Counted from the first letter of the stretch, positions 34,450 through 42,802 are shown. The stretch is 64,000 nucleotides of DNA from JACVRW01 sp963716215 (GCA_963716215.1 OY970298.1:2852001-2916000); one strand, 5' to 3'. Made by a program: numbers and translations. Notes: generated by a model not told the origin, from the sequence alone.

Positions 34450-35693
34450 CGTGGTTCCCCCAGCATCCTCAGCGCCGCCGTGACCGACATCCCGCCGCGG
34501 CGCAGTGCGCCCGACTCGACCGTGATGCCCGGCCCGTCGGAGAAGACCGAGACGTGCTCGCCGGATGGGGTGCCGCAGCGGCGCTCGCACGCCGCCCAGT
34601 GCTCCGGGGGATCGTCCGAGCTGCGGGCGGAGGCCCGCAGGGCGGCCGCGGCGCGAACGTCCACGCGGGCCTTCGTGCAGGCGCCCAGGCCGGCGCAGGC
34701 CGACAGGCCCTCCCAGCCCGAGCGCGGCGCCGCCACCAGGCCGAGCTGCTCCAGGGCGCGCCGCACGTGCTCCACGTCGCCCGACTCGATGTCGAGCAGG
34801 CTGAGCGTGCGGTGCACCGACAGCCGCACCTCTCCCCCGCCCTCGCGCGCCAGCGCCGCCAGCGCGTCGAGCGCGGCGGGCTCGAGCCGGCCCAGCGGCG
34901 ACAGCGCCGTGAGCGCCGTGCGACCGTCGTTCTGCGCGATCGGCCCGGGGCCCGGCGGCTGGGCCGCGGCCTCCTCACCCGCGGGCGCGACGTCCGCGTC
35001 CAGCCGGTGCGCGAGGCCCTCGGGTCCCTCGGCGAGGTCGCGAACCCGCCAGGCCGCGCCATCCTGCTCCGCCCGCGCGTCGAGAAACGCCCGTGCCGCC
35101 CGCAGGCCGAGCGCCGCGGCCTCCTCGGGGAGCGCCTCCAGCGTGGTCGGTCGCCCGCCGATGGCGAGCACGAATGTCGCGGGCCGCCCAGCGTTCCGCC
35201 GCGCCAGCAGCGTCACGTCCGCCCCGGCTTCGGCCGTCAACCCCGCGCCGTCGTCCACGGCGAACAGGAAGCGGCCCGGTAGCTGCGCCAGCGGAGGGTC
35301 GTCGCACAGGTCGCGGTCGAGCGCGTCGACGACCTCGTCGGTCGGGGCGACCGAGCGCGGGTGGCGGCCCGCCAGGGGGCTCGCGACCACGTTGCGCACT
35401 CGCTCGTGCGTGGCGGACGGCAGCAGCCCGCCGCGCCACAGCAGCTCGGCGACCCGGCTGGCCGCCGCGCCGTCCAGGCCCCGTACCTGCAGGTTCGCTC
35501 GGGACGTCAGTTCGACCAGCCCGTTGCCGAGCCGCGCCGCGGCGGCGACGACGCCGAGCTGCTCGGCCGTTACGCGACCGCCGGGCACTCGAACGCGTGC
35601 CAGCCCGCCGTCCTCCGCCGGGTGCAGCCGCAGGACGCCGGGGCAACGGTCGCTGCCCTGACGCTCTACTGCGGGGACGGCCGCTCCGGTCAC
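34446..35693 (-). CDS. cobG: Precorrin-3B synthase
   Basis: 415 residues, GTG 35693 overlapping the cbtA stop. Oxygen-dependent monooxygenase with sirohaem-type iron-sulfur protein fold that forms the precorrin-3B gamma-lactone before ring contraction, a hallmark of the aerobic route. N-terminal ferrite-reductase-like half has GLVELTSRANLQVRGL. The 4Fe-4S cysteines appear in SACAGLGACTKA (C-x5-C) and AACERRCG (C-x3-C), as in nitrite/sulfite reductase relatives. Located in the riboswitch-controlled cbtBA operon with cobH and cobI-cobJ. Confidence 0.93.
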   Translation of the reverse strand: MTGAAVPAVERQGSDRCPGVLRLHPAEDGGLARVRVPGGRVTAEQLGVVAAAARLGNGLVELTSRANLQVRGLDGAAASRVAELLWRGGLLPSATHERVRNVVASPLAGRHPRSVAPTDEVVDALDRDLCDDPPLAQLPGRFLFAVDDGAGLTAEAGADVTLLARRNAGRPATFVLAIGGRPTTLEALPEEAAALGLRAARAFLDARAEQDGAAWRVRDLAEGPEGLAHRLDADVAPAGEEAAAQPPGPGPIAQNDGRTALTALSPLGRLEPAALDALAALAREGGGEVRLSVHRTLSLLDIESGDVEHVRRALEQLGLVAAPRSGWEGLSACAGLGACTKARVDVRAAAALRASARSSDDPPEHWAACERRCGTPSGEHVSVFSDGPGITVESGALRRGGMSVTAALRMLGEPR

Positions 35694-36448
35694 TCCCCGG
35701 CCGTGGCCGTCCGCTGGCGCCCGGCGGGCCAGGACCAGATCGGCTGACCCGTCATCACGCGTTGCGCCGCCGCCCCGAACACCAGCCCGATGGTCGTCCA
35801 CATGATCAGCTGCGTGCCCACCGACGCCATGCGGAACTGGTAGAGCGTCGTCGCGGGGAACGTCTCAGGGATCTCACGGAAGGTCGGCAGCGCCAGCCCG
35901 GCGACGACCACGATGACCAGGTAGGTGAGCCCGGCCAGGAACGTGGCCACCTGGGGCGGCCGGCGCTCCACGAGCGACCTGCGCAGCAGCACCGCCGCGA
36001 TCGCCGCGAGCACCGAGATCCAGATCATCACCAGGTAGAGCGCCGTCCGGTCGTTGATCGTGTCCTCGTGGCCGACCGCCGGCGGATTGGGCGGGTACTT
36101 GACGAACGGAACCAGATAGACGACGACGAACGCGGCCGCCGCCAGCATCAACGCGGTGCGCGCAGGGCTGGCCCGCCCGACGCGGCCGTAGGCGTAGGCG
36201 AACACCAGCGCGAAGATCCCGCCGAGAGCGAGGCCGTAGACCGTGGAGGCAGTCAGCAGGCCGAAGCCCCGCTGCGTGTCGCGGCTGACGAGCTCCTCCT
36301 CACCGGCGGGCGCCGGGGGCGAGTTCGCCTCCTCGTAGGCGATCGCCTGGTCCACGGCGGGCTCGCCGGCCACGTGCGCGAAGCCGAAGGCCAACAACCC
36401 AGCGACGAATCCGGCCGCGAGGCCGCAAATCAGAAGCTTTCTGAGCAT
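35690..36448 (-). CDS. cbtA: Cobalt transporter subunit CbtA
   Basis: 252 residues from ATG 36448. Integral membrane protein with about six helices. The first (LLICGLAAGFVAGLLAFGFA) is preceded by a short basic N-terminus MLRK; further hydrophobic stretches include FGLLTASTVYGLALGGIFAL and ALMLAAAAFVVVYLVPFVKY. The PFVKYPPNPPAVGHEDTI loop is conserved in CbtA. CbtA and CbtB form a predicted B12-regulated cobalt uptake system, supported by the cobalamin riboswitch upstream. Membrane location and function follow from family knowledge, not from direct evidence here. Confidence 0.92.
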   Translation of the reverse strand: MLRKLLICGLAAGFVAGLLAFGFAHVAGEPAVDQAIAYEEANSPPAPAGEEELVSRDTQRGFGLLTASTVYGLALGGIFALVFAYAYGRVGRASPARTALMLAAAAFVVVYLVPFVKYPPNPPAVGHEDTINDRTALYLVMIWISVLAAIAAVLLRRSLVERRPPQVATFLAGLTYLVIVVVAGLALPTFREIPETFPATTLYQFRMASVGTQLIMWTTIGLVFGAAAQRVMTGQPIWSWPAGRQRTATAGE

Positions 36449-36459
36449 CTTGGGCCTCC

Positions 36460-36681
36460 CTAGTGGCAGGGGAAGCCGAGCAGGTGCCGGCCGTCGTGGA
36501 CCCACTCGTGCAGCGTGCTGCCGGGGACCACGGACGCCGCGCCCTCGTCGACGCCGACGAAGTAGATCAGGAGCATCAGCGCCACGCCGAACAGTGCCCA
36601 GGGCCAGAGCTCATCGAGCGAGATGGCGGCCGGATAGGCGACCTCGGGCGGGGCGGATGAGCTAGCGGCGATGTCAGACAT
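36460..36681 (-). CDS. cbtB: Cobalt transporter subunit CbtB
   Basis: 73 residues with a single transmembrane helix (WPWALFGVALMLLIYFVG) and a C-terminal metal-ligand motif HEWVHDGRHLLGFPCH, whose spaced histidines and cysteine fit cobalt capture. This is the standard CbtB layout. It is the first gene after the minus-strand B12 riboswitch and lies 11 bases upstream of cbtA. Co2+ delivery to CobN is the expected purpose. Confidence 0.92.
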   Translation of the reverse strand: MSDIAASSSAPPEVAYPAAISLDELWPWALFGVALMLLIYFVGVDEGAASVVPGSTLHEWVHDGRHLLGFPCH

Positions 36682-36724
36682 GTCGAACCTCCTGGGGATT
36701 CACGCGTCCCCTCAAGCGGTCTTC

Positions 36725-36885
36725 GAGCGCCGGTCCGAGTGTCCTGGCTCCCGGATCTCCGCCAACCTCCCGCCTTCCCGCCGAGCCGGCGGTGGCATCC
36801 TGGGAGGCGACTATCCGGTCACAGTGGCGCGACCGCCCCGGACTCACACCGGAGTTCCTCGCACCGCCGCTCCTTTGGCGCGCGA
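36725..36885 (-). promoter_or_regulatory. Cobalamin riboswitch upstream of cbtB operon
   Basis: On the minus strand the aptamer core reads GGTGCGAGGAACTCCGGTG, then GAGTCCGGGGCGGTCGCGCC, ACTGTGACCGG, and a distal GAGCCAGGACACTCGG box near 36740-36752. Strand order and spacing match the adenosylcobalamin riboswitch. Only about 45 bases separate its end from the cbtB ATG, so translational control through the GGAGG sequence just before cbtB is likely. Its core closely resembles the riboswitch at 16266-16400, so both operons should respond to the same ligand. Confidence 0.93.
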
Positions 36886-36905
36886 GTCTACCTCCCGACC
36901 CCGCC

Positions 36906-37355
36906 TCACGCCGCCTCCCCGAAATCGTAGGTCAACCAGCGATCCGGCCGGACCGTGTAGAGCGTCAAGGTGTCGCTCGGCTCGGCCAGCTCCCCCTCGA
37001 CGAAGCCCTGCGCCTCAGCCTCGGGCAGGTAGCGGAGCAGGATCGCCAGCATCTGCTCGGCGGTCGGCGGTGAGTCGACCGCGACGACGGTGCCCTCCAC
37101 GGTGACGTAGCGGTACGGCCACTCGGGGTGCTGCACCGAGACGCTCAGCTTGCCGGCGCTTTCGATCAGCCGCGACTTGCGCGCGCGCTGGCCCTGCGTC
37201 CCGGTGAAGAACGACACGTTGCCACCTGGCTCGTAGGCGTACCAGCTGGGCACGGTGTGCGGCGGACGATCGCCGTCGCTGGCCACGCTTAGGACGGCCA
37301 CGCGCGGCTCGGCGAGGAACTCCTCTCGCTCCTGCTCGGTCAGTGATCGAGGCAT
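36906..37355 (-). CDS. Pyridoxamine 5'-phosphate oxidase-fold (PPOX) flavin/F420-binding protein
   Basis: 149 residues, ATG with ribosome site GAAAGGAG 8-9 bases upstream. Split beta-barrel protein: FLAEPRVAVLSVASDGDRPPHTVPSWYAYEPGG, NVSFFTGTQGQRARKSRLIE (separate strands), YVTVEGTVVAV. Family members bind FMN, F420 or heme and include many uncharacterised actinobacterial reductases. It ends only about 20 bases before the riboswitch on the same strand, yet has a complete gene of its own. A link to corrin reduction is possible but speculative. Confidence 0.85.
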   Translation of the reverse strand: MPRSLTEQEREEFLAEPRVAVLSVASDGDRPPHTVPSWYAYEPGGNVSFFTGTQGQRARKSRLIESAGKLSVSVQHPEWPYRYVTVEGTVVAVDSPPTAEQMLAILLRYLPEAEAQGFVEGELAEPSDTLTLYTVRPDRWLTYDFGEAA

Positions 37356-37438
37356 CGATATTTCTCCTTTCGAGCGCGTCCAGGGCGCCCTCGACACCCT
37401 CTTACTTCCCTCTTAGGCACCGAACTTAGCGTGATTTC

Positions 37439-38089
37439 ATGCTTACGAGACTCGCCAATCGACTCCGTCAGGACGGCCCGCGCGACACCGCCCGCGCCGT
37501 CGCTCTCCGTGTACGCAAGTGCGCCTATCTACGCGAGGAGCACCTCTGGTACCAGTGCGACCTCGACGACTCCCGGCCGCGCCGCGAGCTCCCCGAGGAG
37601 GTCCGGCTGATGCGCGCAGACGTCTCGCAGATGGACGCGCTCGCGCAGGTCGGGCAGGACCCCGAAGACGTGATCCGCTGCCTCGACGGCGGCAATGACG
37701 TCTGGCTCGCCGTCGACGACGACGGGCCGCTGTTCTCGTGCTTCACGTTCCGTCACGAGACCCCGGTGGCCGCGGCTTCCCACGGGAAGCTCCCGCTGCC
37801 GCCCGGCACCGCCTGCCTCGAGGACTCGGTCACGTCTCCCGCCGCGCGCGGGAGGGGCATCGCGCCGGCGGCCTGGACGCTGATCGGCGACGAGCTCGCG
37901 GAGGCTGGGTTCACCACGCTGCTCGCGAAGATCGAGACCCACAACGCACCCTCGCTGCGGGTGGCCGAGAAGGCTGGGTTCTCCCCGGTCGCGGTGATGG
38001 AGCATGAGCGCACCGGAGTGCGCCGCAAGACCGCAGTCCGAGTGCTCGAAGGGAGCCTTGGCCACGAGCTTGCGGCCCGACTCTCGTAA
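37439..38089 (+). CDS. GNAT-family acetyltransferase
   Basis: 216 residues. C-terminal GNAT fold: VWLAVDDDGPLFSCFTFRHE, acetyl-CoA loop VTSPAARGRGIAPAAWTLIG (R-G-x-G-I-A pattern) and IETHNAPSLRVAEKAGFSPV. The first ~60 residues are an extra region with RLANRLRQDGPRDTARAVALR, a start seen in GNAT proteins linked to polysaccharide loci. The next genes are a glycosyltransferase and a polysaccharide deacetylase on the same strand. N-acetylation of a sugar precursor is thus plausible, but the substrate is unknown. Confidence 0.85.
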   Translation: MLTRLANRLRQDGPRDTARAVALRVRKCAYLREEHLWYQCDLDDSRPRRELPEEVRLMRADVSQMDALAQVGQDPEDVIRCLDGGNDVWLAVDDDGPLFSCFTFRHETPVAAASHGKLPLPPGTACLEDSVTSPAARGRGIAPAAWTLIGDELAEAGFTTLLAKIETHNAPSLRVAEKAGFSPVAVMEHERTGVRRKTAVRVLEGSLGHELAARLS

Positions 38090-38092
38090 ATA

Positions 38093-38109
38093 GCCAGCGC
38101 ACTGCTGGC
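38093..38109 (+). terminator. Hairpin after the GNAT gene
   Basis: GCCAGC (38093-38098) and GCTGGC (38104-38109) form a perfect 6-base stem with a 5-base loop, four bases after the acetyltransferase stop and 32 before the glycosyltransferase start. No T-run follows, so termination is uncertain. Confidence 0.35.
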
Positions 38110-38140
38110 GCCGCCGCGCGTTGTGCCTTAATAGTGGTGC

Positions 38141-39181
38141 ATGGCCATCGACGCAGTGAACGGCGCGCGCAAGCCCGCGTCGACGCCGATTCGCACCATC
38201 TCGGTGGTCGCGCCGGTACGCAACGAGGGGTCCAACGTCGACCACTTCATCAGCGACCTGGCCGCACAGGACTTCACCGGCAACCTCGAGGTGCTCGTGG
38301 CCGACGGCAACTCCGACGACGGCTCGGCTGAACGACTGCGGGCGGCCGCCTGGTCCGCCGGCCTCACCCTGCGCGTCCTCGAGAACCCGGCCGGTTGGGT
38401 CTCCCCCGGCCTGAACGCCTGCATCCGCGAGGCGCGCGGCGACCTGATCGTGCGGCTCGACTGTCACTCGCGCTACCCGGTCGACTACCTGCGTCGCTGC
38501 GCCGAGCTCTCGGAGCAGACGGGTGCCTGGAACGTAGGCGGGCGCCTGGTCCCGATGGGCACGACGCCCACCGAACGGGCGGTGGCCTGCGCGATGGACA
38601 GCCCCTTCGGCGGCATCGGCTGGACCCGCGCGGCGAGCGATGGGCCGGTCGACACGGACACCGTCACCTTCGGCGCGTTCCGGCCCGAGGCATTCGAGCA
38701 CGCGGGGATGTTCGACGAGACGCTGAACCGCAACCAGGACGACGAGTTCAACCTGCGCCTGCGGCGCGCCGGCGGCCAGATCATGCTCGACCCCGAGATC
38801 ACGGTGATGTACCGCCCGCGCGGCTCGATAGCGCGGGTCTGGCGCCAGTACTACGAGTACGGGCTCTGGAAGGTGCCCGTGATGCTCAAGCACCGGCGCG
38901 TGCTCACCGTGCGCAGCGTGGCGCCGCTCGCGTTCGTGCTCGCCACGGTCCTGCTCTTCGCGGGGACCACCCGCTTCCCGCTCGCCCGCCGCCTGCTGGC
39001 TCTGCAGTGGACGCTCTACGGCGCCGCCGGCGTGGCCTTCGCCGCCCGCAGCGTCAGCGAACGCGGCGAGTCCTGGGGGCTGCTGCCGCGCGTGCTCGCC
39101 ACCTTCCCGGCGTTCCACCTGGGTCACGGCTCCGGGCAGGCCGTGGGCTGGCTGCGCGCCCTCGGGCGCCTGCGGCGGTGA
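38141..39181 (+). CDS. Family 2 glycosyltransferase (ExoA-like)
   Basis: 346 residues. GT-A fold: ISVVAPVRNEGSNVDHFISD, the nucleotide-sugar site VLVADGNSDDGSAERLR, acceptor-side LIVRLDCHSRYPVDYLRRC, and the catalytic region ETLNRNQDDEFNLRLRRAGG. Two or three hydrophobic helices near the C-terminus (SVAPLAFVLATVLLFAG; ALQWTLYGAAGVAFAARS) anchor it in the membrane. This architecture resembles ExoA-type succinoglycan glycosyltransferases. It overlaps the downstream deacetylase by one base (TGATG), suggesting joint synthesis and modification of an exopolysaccharide or cell-wall glycan. The sugar is not predictable. Confidence 0.9.
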   Translation: MAIDAVNGARKPASTPIRTISVVAPVRNEGSNVDHFISDLAAQDFTGNLEVLVADGNSDDGSAERLRAAAWSAGLTLRVLENPAGWVSPGLNACIREARGDLIVRLDCHSRYPVDYLRRCAELSEQTGAWNVGGRLVPMGTTPTERAVACAMDSPFGGIGWTRAASDGPVDTDTVTFGAFRPEAFEHAGMFDETLNRNQDDEFNLRLRRAGGQIMLDPEITVMYRPRGSIARVWRQYYEYGLWKVPVMLKHRRVLTVRSVAPLAFVLATVLLFAGTTRFPLARRLLALQWTLYGAAGVAFAARSVSERGESWGLLPRVLATFPAFHLGHGSGQAVGWLRALGRLRR

Positions 39182-39963
39182 TGCAGCGGGCCCTGATGTA
39201 CCACGACGTGGTGGGCCCGGACGGCGCAGACAGTGGATTTGAGGGCAGCGGACCCGACGTCTACGCGGTGACCCCGGCCCAGTTCCGCGAGCACCTCGAC
39301 CAGGTCGAGCGAGCGACCCGCCAGCCGCCGGAGGTCGCCGAGGCGCTCACCGCCGGCTCGGCTCGCTCCGGCTCCTGGATGATCACCTTCGACGACGGCG
39401 GCGACAGCGCCCTGCACGCAGGCGAGGAGCTGGCGCGCCGCTCCTGGCGCGGGCACTTCTTCATCGCCACCGACCTCGTCGGGCAGCCCGGGTTCCTCGA
39501 CTGGGACGGCGTGCGCGCCGTGGCCGGGATGGGCCACGTGATCGGCTCGCACTCGTGCAGCCACCCCCACCGCATGGCCGACTGCTCCGACGAGCAGCTA
39601 CGCGACGAGTGGTCGCGCAGCGCGGCCGTGCTGGCCCAGGAGCTCGGCGCGCGGGTGACCACGGCGAGCGTGCCCGGCGGGCTCTACTCGAAGAGCGTCG
39701 GGCGCGCCGCGGCGGCGGCGGGGTACGAGTCGCTGTTCACCTCGCTGCCCAGCCAGCGCGTGCGCTCGATCGACGGCTGCCTGCTGATCGGCCGCTACGC
39801 GATCCGGCGCGACACCCCGGCCTCCGAGGCGGCCGCGGCGGCGGCGGGACGCCCGCTCCCCTGGGCGCGCCAGCGCGCCGCGTGGGGGCTGCGCGGCGCG
39901 GTCAAGAAGCTCGCGGGCAGCCGCTACGAGAGCCTGCGCCGCGCGCTGCTGGCACGCCGCTAG
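39181..39963 (+). CDS. Polysaccharide deacetylase (NodB-type)
   Basis: 260 residues. Starts MQRALMYHDVVG and contains the NodB homology motifs WMITFDDGGDSALHAGEELA (metal-binding Asp pair) and IGSHSCSHPHRM (H-x3-H metal ligands), with ARVTTASVPGGLYSKSV as later motif. No signal peptide or membrane helix is evident, so it may act in the cytoplasm on a lipid-linked sugar made by the preceding glycosyltransferase. The last bases overlap the convergent sulfatase-like gene. Confidence 0.9.
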   Translation: MQRALMYHDVVGPDGADSGFEGSGPDVYAVTPAQFREHLDQVERATRQPPEVAEALTAGSARSGSWMITFDDGGDSALHAGEELARRSWRGHFFIATDLVGQPGFLDWDGVRAVAGMGHVIGSHSCSHPHRMADCSDEQLRDEWSRSAAVLAQELGARVTTASVPGGLYSKSVGRAAAAAGYESLFTSLPSQRVRSIDGCLLIGRYAIRRDTPASEAAAAAAGRPLPWARQRAAWGLRGAVKKLAGSRYESLRRALLARR

Positions 39964-41405
39964 TAGGGGAACGTCGGCAGTCGCCCGGCGCGGCGCCGGA
40001 CCACGCCGTAGAGCTGGCCGACCTTGCCCGGGTGCGAGGCTGACACGTCGCGCCCCTCACCCGGGTCGCGGTCGTGGTCGAACAGCGCGAAGTCGCCGCC
40101 GGTGTTGGGCCCGTACATCGCCCAGTCGTCGGAGCGCACGAAGTAGCTGTTGCCGTAGCCACCGAAGGAGTAGGCGCGGTCGGGCGGCCGGCGGCCCTCG
40201 AAGAAGCGCGACAGGTCCACCCCGTCCATGCCGCGCGGCACGTCCACCCCGGCCATCGACAGGATCGTGGGGCCCACGTCGTGGGTGGAGGCGCGGTAGC
40301 CGCTCTTGCGCCCGGCCAGCCGCCGCCGCGGGTCGACCACGATCAGCGGCACCTTGATCAGCGGCGGGTGCAGCACGGTCGCGATCTTGCCGGTGTAGCC
40401 GTAGTCGCCGAGATAGAAGCCGTGGTCGGACACCAGCACGATCACCGTGTCGCGTTCCAGGCCGAGCTCGTGGAAGCGGTCCATGAACACGCCGAGCCAG
40501 CGGTCGGTCATCGTCACCTCCGCGGCGTACAGCGCGCGCATGCGGTCCACCAGCACCTCGCCGCGGTGCCCGGACAGGTAGCGGCTTACGGGGGCGTAGT
40601 ACGGCCGGGCCGGCTCGGGCCCGCGGTAGTCGGGGTCGCCGTACATGTCGATGTAGCGGCGCGGCGGCGTCCACGGCTCGTGCGGCTCGAAGGTGTCAAC
40701 CACGAGCGCGAACGGCACCTGGCCGCGAGCCGTGTCGAGCACGCGCGCCGCGTCGCGGAATACGCGCGCCGCGAACGACCGCGTCTCGTCATTGGCGTAG
40801 CGCCCGTTGGCGAGGTAGCGGCGGATGCGGTCCCTGGTGTCCGGATCCTCCAGCTCGCTCGGGAGCCAGTGGCGCAGCTCGGCATCGGACACGCCCGCAG
40901 CGGTCCCGCCGATCTGGCCGCCGCGCCGCACGAAGCGGTCGAAGCTGCGCCGGAACGGCCCCCACGGGGGCGAGAAGCCGAGCGAGGTGTTGTCGGTCAC
41001 GTAGGCCGTCCAGTAGCCGGCGCGACGCAGCGCGCTGGTCCATGTCGTGCGCACGTCGGCAATCGGCGCCCAGCCGGGCTCGGCGAGCAGGCCGGGGTAG
41101 GGATGCCAGCCGCGGAACGGGAACACGCGGCGGCCGGTGAGGATCGACCGGCGCGCCGGCACCGTGGGCATGGCCTCCGGGTAGAAGCGAGTGAAGCTGA
41201 GCCCCGCCCGCGCCAGCGCGTCGATGTTGGGCGTGCGGGCGCGCTTGCCGAAGGCGTGGTCGGCGCGCAACGTGTCGACCACGATCACGACCACGTTGGG
41301 CCGGTCGGCGCTCTGCGCGGTCGCGAGCTCCTCTAGCCCGGCGAGCACGCCTGCCGAGGCGCCCGCGGACTGGAGGAACTGCCTGCGGGTTCGGCCAGAG
41401 CTCAC
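39960..41405 (-). CDS. Tat-exported sulfatase-like protein with Thr in the nucleophile position
   Basis: 481 residues from GTG 41405. A Tat signal (SSGRTRRQFLQSAGASAGVL) is followed by an alkaline-phosphatase-superfamily sulfatase domain: NVVVIVVDTLRADH with the metal aspartates, ARTPNIDALARAG, VSDHGFYLGDYGYTGK, STHDVGPTILSMAGV. The formylglycine signature C/S-x-P-x-R reads T81-V-P83-A-R85, so the convertible Cys or Ser is missing. Threonine is the nucleophile in phosphodiesterases and phosphoglycerol transferases of the same superfamily, so a phosphate-based reaction is more likely than sulfate ester hydrolysis. Only 40 bases separate it from the divergent transaldolase gene. Confidence 0.88.
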   Translation of the reverse strand: MSSGRTRRQFLQSAGASAGVLAGLEELATAQSADRPNVVVIVVDTLRADHAFGKRARTPNIDALARAGLSFTRFYPEAMPTVPARRSILTGRRVFPFRGWHPYPGLLAEPGWAPIADVRTTWTSALRRAGYWTAYVTDNTSLGFSPPWGPFRRSFDRFVRRGGQIGGTAAGVSDAELRHWLPSELEDPDTRDRIRRYLANGRYANDETRSFAARVFRDAARVLDTARGQVPFALVVDTFEPHEPWTPPRRYIDMYGDPDYRGPEPARPYYAPVSRYLSGHRGEVLVDRMRALYAAEVTMTDRWLGVFMDRFHELGLERDTVIVLVSDHGFYLGDYGYTGKIATVLHPPLIKVPLIVVDPRRRLAGRKSGYRASTHDVGPTILSMAGVDVPRGMDGVDLSRFFEGRRPPDRAYSFGGYGNSYFVRSDDWAMYGPNTGGDFALFDHDRDPGEGRDVSASHPGKVGQLYGVVRRRAGRLPTFPY

Positions 41406-41445
41406 GCGCGGCAGATTGTTACAGCGCGTGCGTAAGCTGAGAGGT

Positions 41446-42555
41446 ATGAGCAACAAACTGCGCGACATCGAGGCGCTTGGACAGGCGGTCTGGATCGACA
41501 ACCTGAACCGGCAGCTGCTCGACGACGGCACGCTGGGGGAGCTGATCGAAGCGGACGGGATCAGCGGCGTCACCTCCAATCCGACGATCTTCGAGAAGGG
41601 CATGGGCCACTCGGACCGCTACGACGACGCCTTCCGCGAGGTCGCCGCCGAGACGAGCGACCCGCAGGAGGTGTTCGAGGCGCTGGCCCTTCGCGACGTG
41701 CGCGACGCCGCCGACCTGCTGCGCCCGACCTTCGAGGCGACCGACGGTCAGGACGGCTACGTCTCCTTCGAGTTGCCAGCGTCGCTGGCCTTCGACGCCC
41801 AGGGCTCGATCGACACCGCGGTGCGCCTGTACGAGCTGATCGACCGCGAGAACGTGCTGATCAAGGCGCCCGGAACCGAGGCCGGCGTCGAGGCCTTCGA
41901 GGAGCTCACCGCGCGCGGCGTGAACGTGAACATGACGCTGCTGTTCGCCGTCGAGCGCTACCGCGAGATCGCGGAGGCGTACGTGCGCGCGCTGCAGCGG
42001 CGCGTTGACGCCGGCGAGCCCGTGGACCGGGCTGCGTCGGTGGCGAGCTTCTTCGTCTCGCGCGTGGACACCAAGGTGGATGCCGCGCTGGAGGAGCTGG
42101 GCCGCGAGGACCTACGCGGTCGGGCCGCGGTCGCCAACGCGAAGATCGCCTACGAGGTCTTCCAGGAGATCTTCTCCGGTGAGCGGTGGGAGCGGCTGCG
42201 CGCGGCCGGCGCGAACGTGCAGCGCCCGCTGTGGGCCTCCACGTCCACGAAGAACCCCGACTACCCGGACACGCTCTACGTGGACGAGCTGATCGGACCC
42301 GACACCGTCAACACGATGCCGGAGGCCACGATCGAGGCGGCGCGCGACCACGCCACCGCCGAGCGCACCGTGGACCGGGACGTCGACGGCGCGCACGAGC
42401 TGATCGCCGAGCTGCGCGAGATCGGCGTCGAGTTCGACGACATCGTCCTGCGCCAGCTCGTGGACGAGGGCGTGGAGTCCTTCGCCAAGTCCTACGACTC
42501 GCTGCTGGAGACCCTGGAGCGCAAGGCCGGCGAGCTGTCGGCCGCCGCCAGCTAG
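41446..42555 (+). CDS. tal: Transaldolase
   Basis: 369 residues, ATG preceded by GAGAGGT. Pentose-phosphate enzyme transferring a dihydroxyacetone unit between sugar phosphates, cytosolic. Landmarks: LGQAVWIDNLNRQLL, the GVTSNPTIFEKGM box, NVLIKAPGTEAGVEAFEEL with the Schiff-base lysine in the conserved IKxPGT motif, GVNVNMTLLFAVERY, and RPLWASTSTKNPDYPDTLYV. Length and motif set fit the actinobacterial long form (usually paired with transketolase). No transketolase lies next to it here. Confidence 0.96.
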   Translation: MSNKLRDIEALGQAVWIDNLNRQLLDDGTLGELIEADGISGVTSNPTIFEKGMGHSDRYDDAFREVAAETSDPQEVFEALALRDVRDAADLLRPTFEATDGQDGYVSFELPASLAFDAQGSIDTAVRLYELIDRENVLIKAPGTEAGVEAFEELTARGVNVNMTLLFAVERYREIAEAYVRALQRRVDAGEPVDRAASVASFFVSRVDTKVDAALEELGREDLRGRAAVANAKIAYEVFQEIFSGERWERLRAAGANVQRPLWASTSTKNPDYPDTLYVDELIGPDTVNTMPEATIEAARDHATAERTVDRDVDGAHELIAELREIGVEFDDIVLRQLVDEGVESFAKSYDSLLETLERKAGELSAAAS

Positions 42556-42558
42556 GGA

Positions 42559-42738
42559 CTACTGGGCCGGGATCGCCGGCTCGGGCTGGTCCGGCGAGTC
42601 GGGCGTCTCGGGCCCCTTGGGGTCCACCTCCGGCACCTCCGCGGGACCCGGCTCGGGCGTCTCGGGAGAGCCCGGCGGGTTGGGCATCGGCTGATCCGGC
42701 TCGACCGGGGCTGGCACTTCGAGGTAGGTCTCGATCAT
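42559..42738 (-). CDS. Small proline- and glutamate-rich protein, unknown
   Basis: 59 residues from ATG 42738, MIETYLEVPAPVEPDQP followed by repeated P-x-P, P-E and P-G units (PNPPGSPETPEPGPAEVP and onward) to the end. It is disordered by composition, with no signal peptide or membrane helix. It lies between the transaldolase stop and the divergent sensor kinase promoter. Third-position G+C is high as in neighbours, which supports but does not prove that it is translated. It may be spurious. Confidence 0.4.
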   Translation of the reverse strand: MIETYLEVPAPVEPDQPMPNPPGSPETPEPGPAEVPEVDPKGPETPDSPDQPEPAIPAQ

Positions 42739-42802
42739 GGCCCGCCTGTACCCGGAGCAGGGATCCGCACGCAGCCGCGGCCCGCTGGAGCCTCCGACCA
42801 AC

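Noticed and set aside
36682..36905. Possible small gene in the cbtB leader region
   Set aside because: The region is accounted for by the cobalamin riboswitch on the minus strand.
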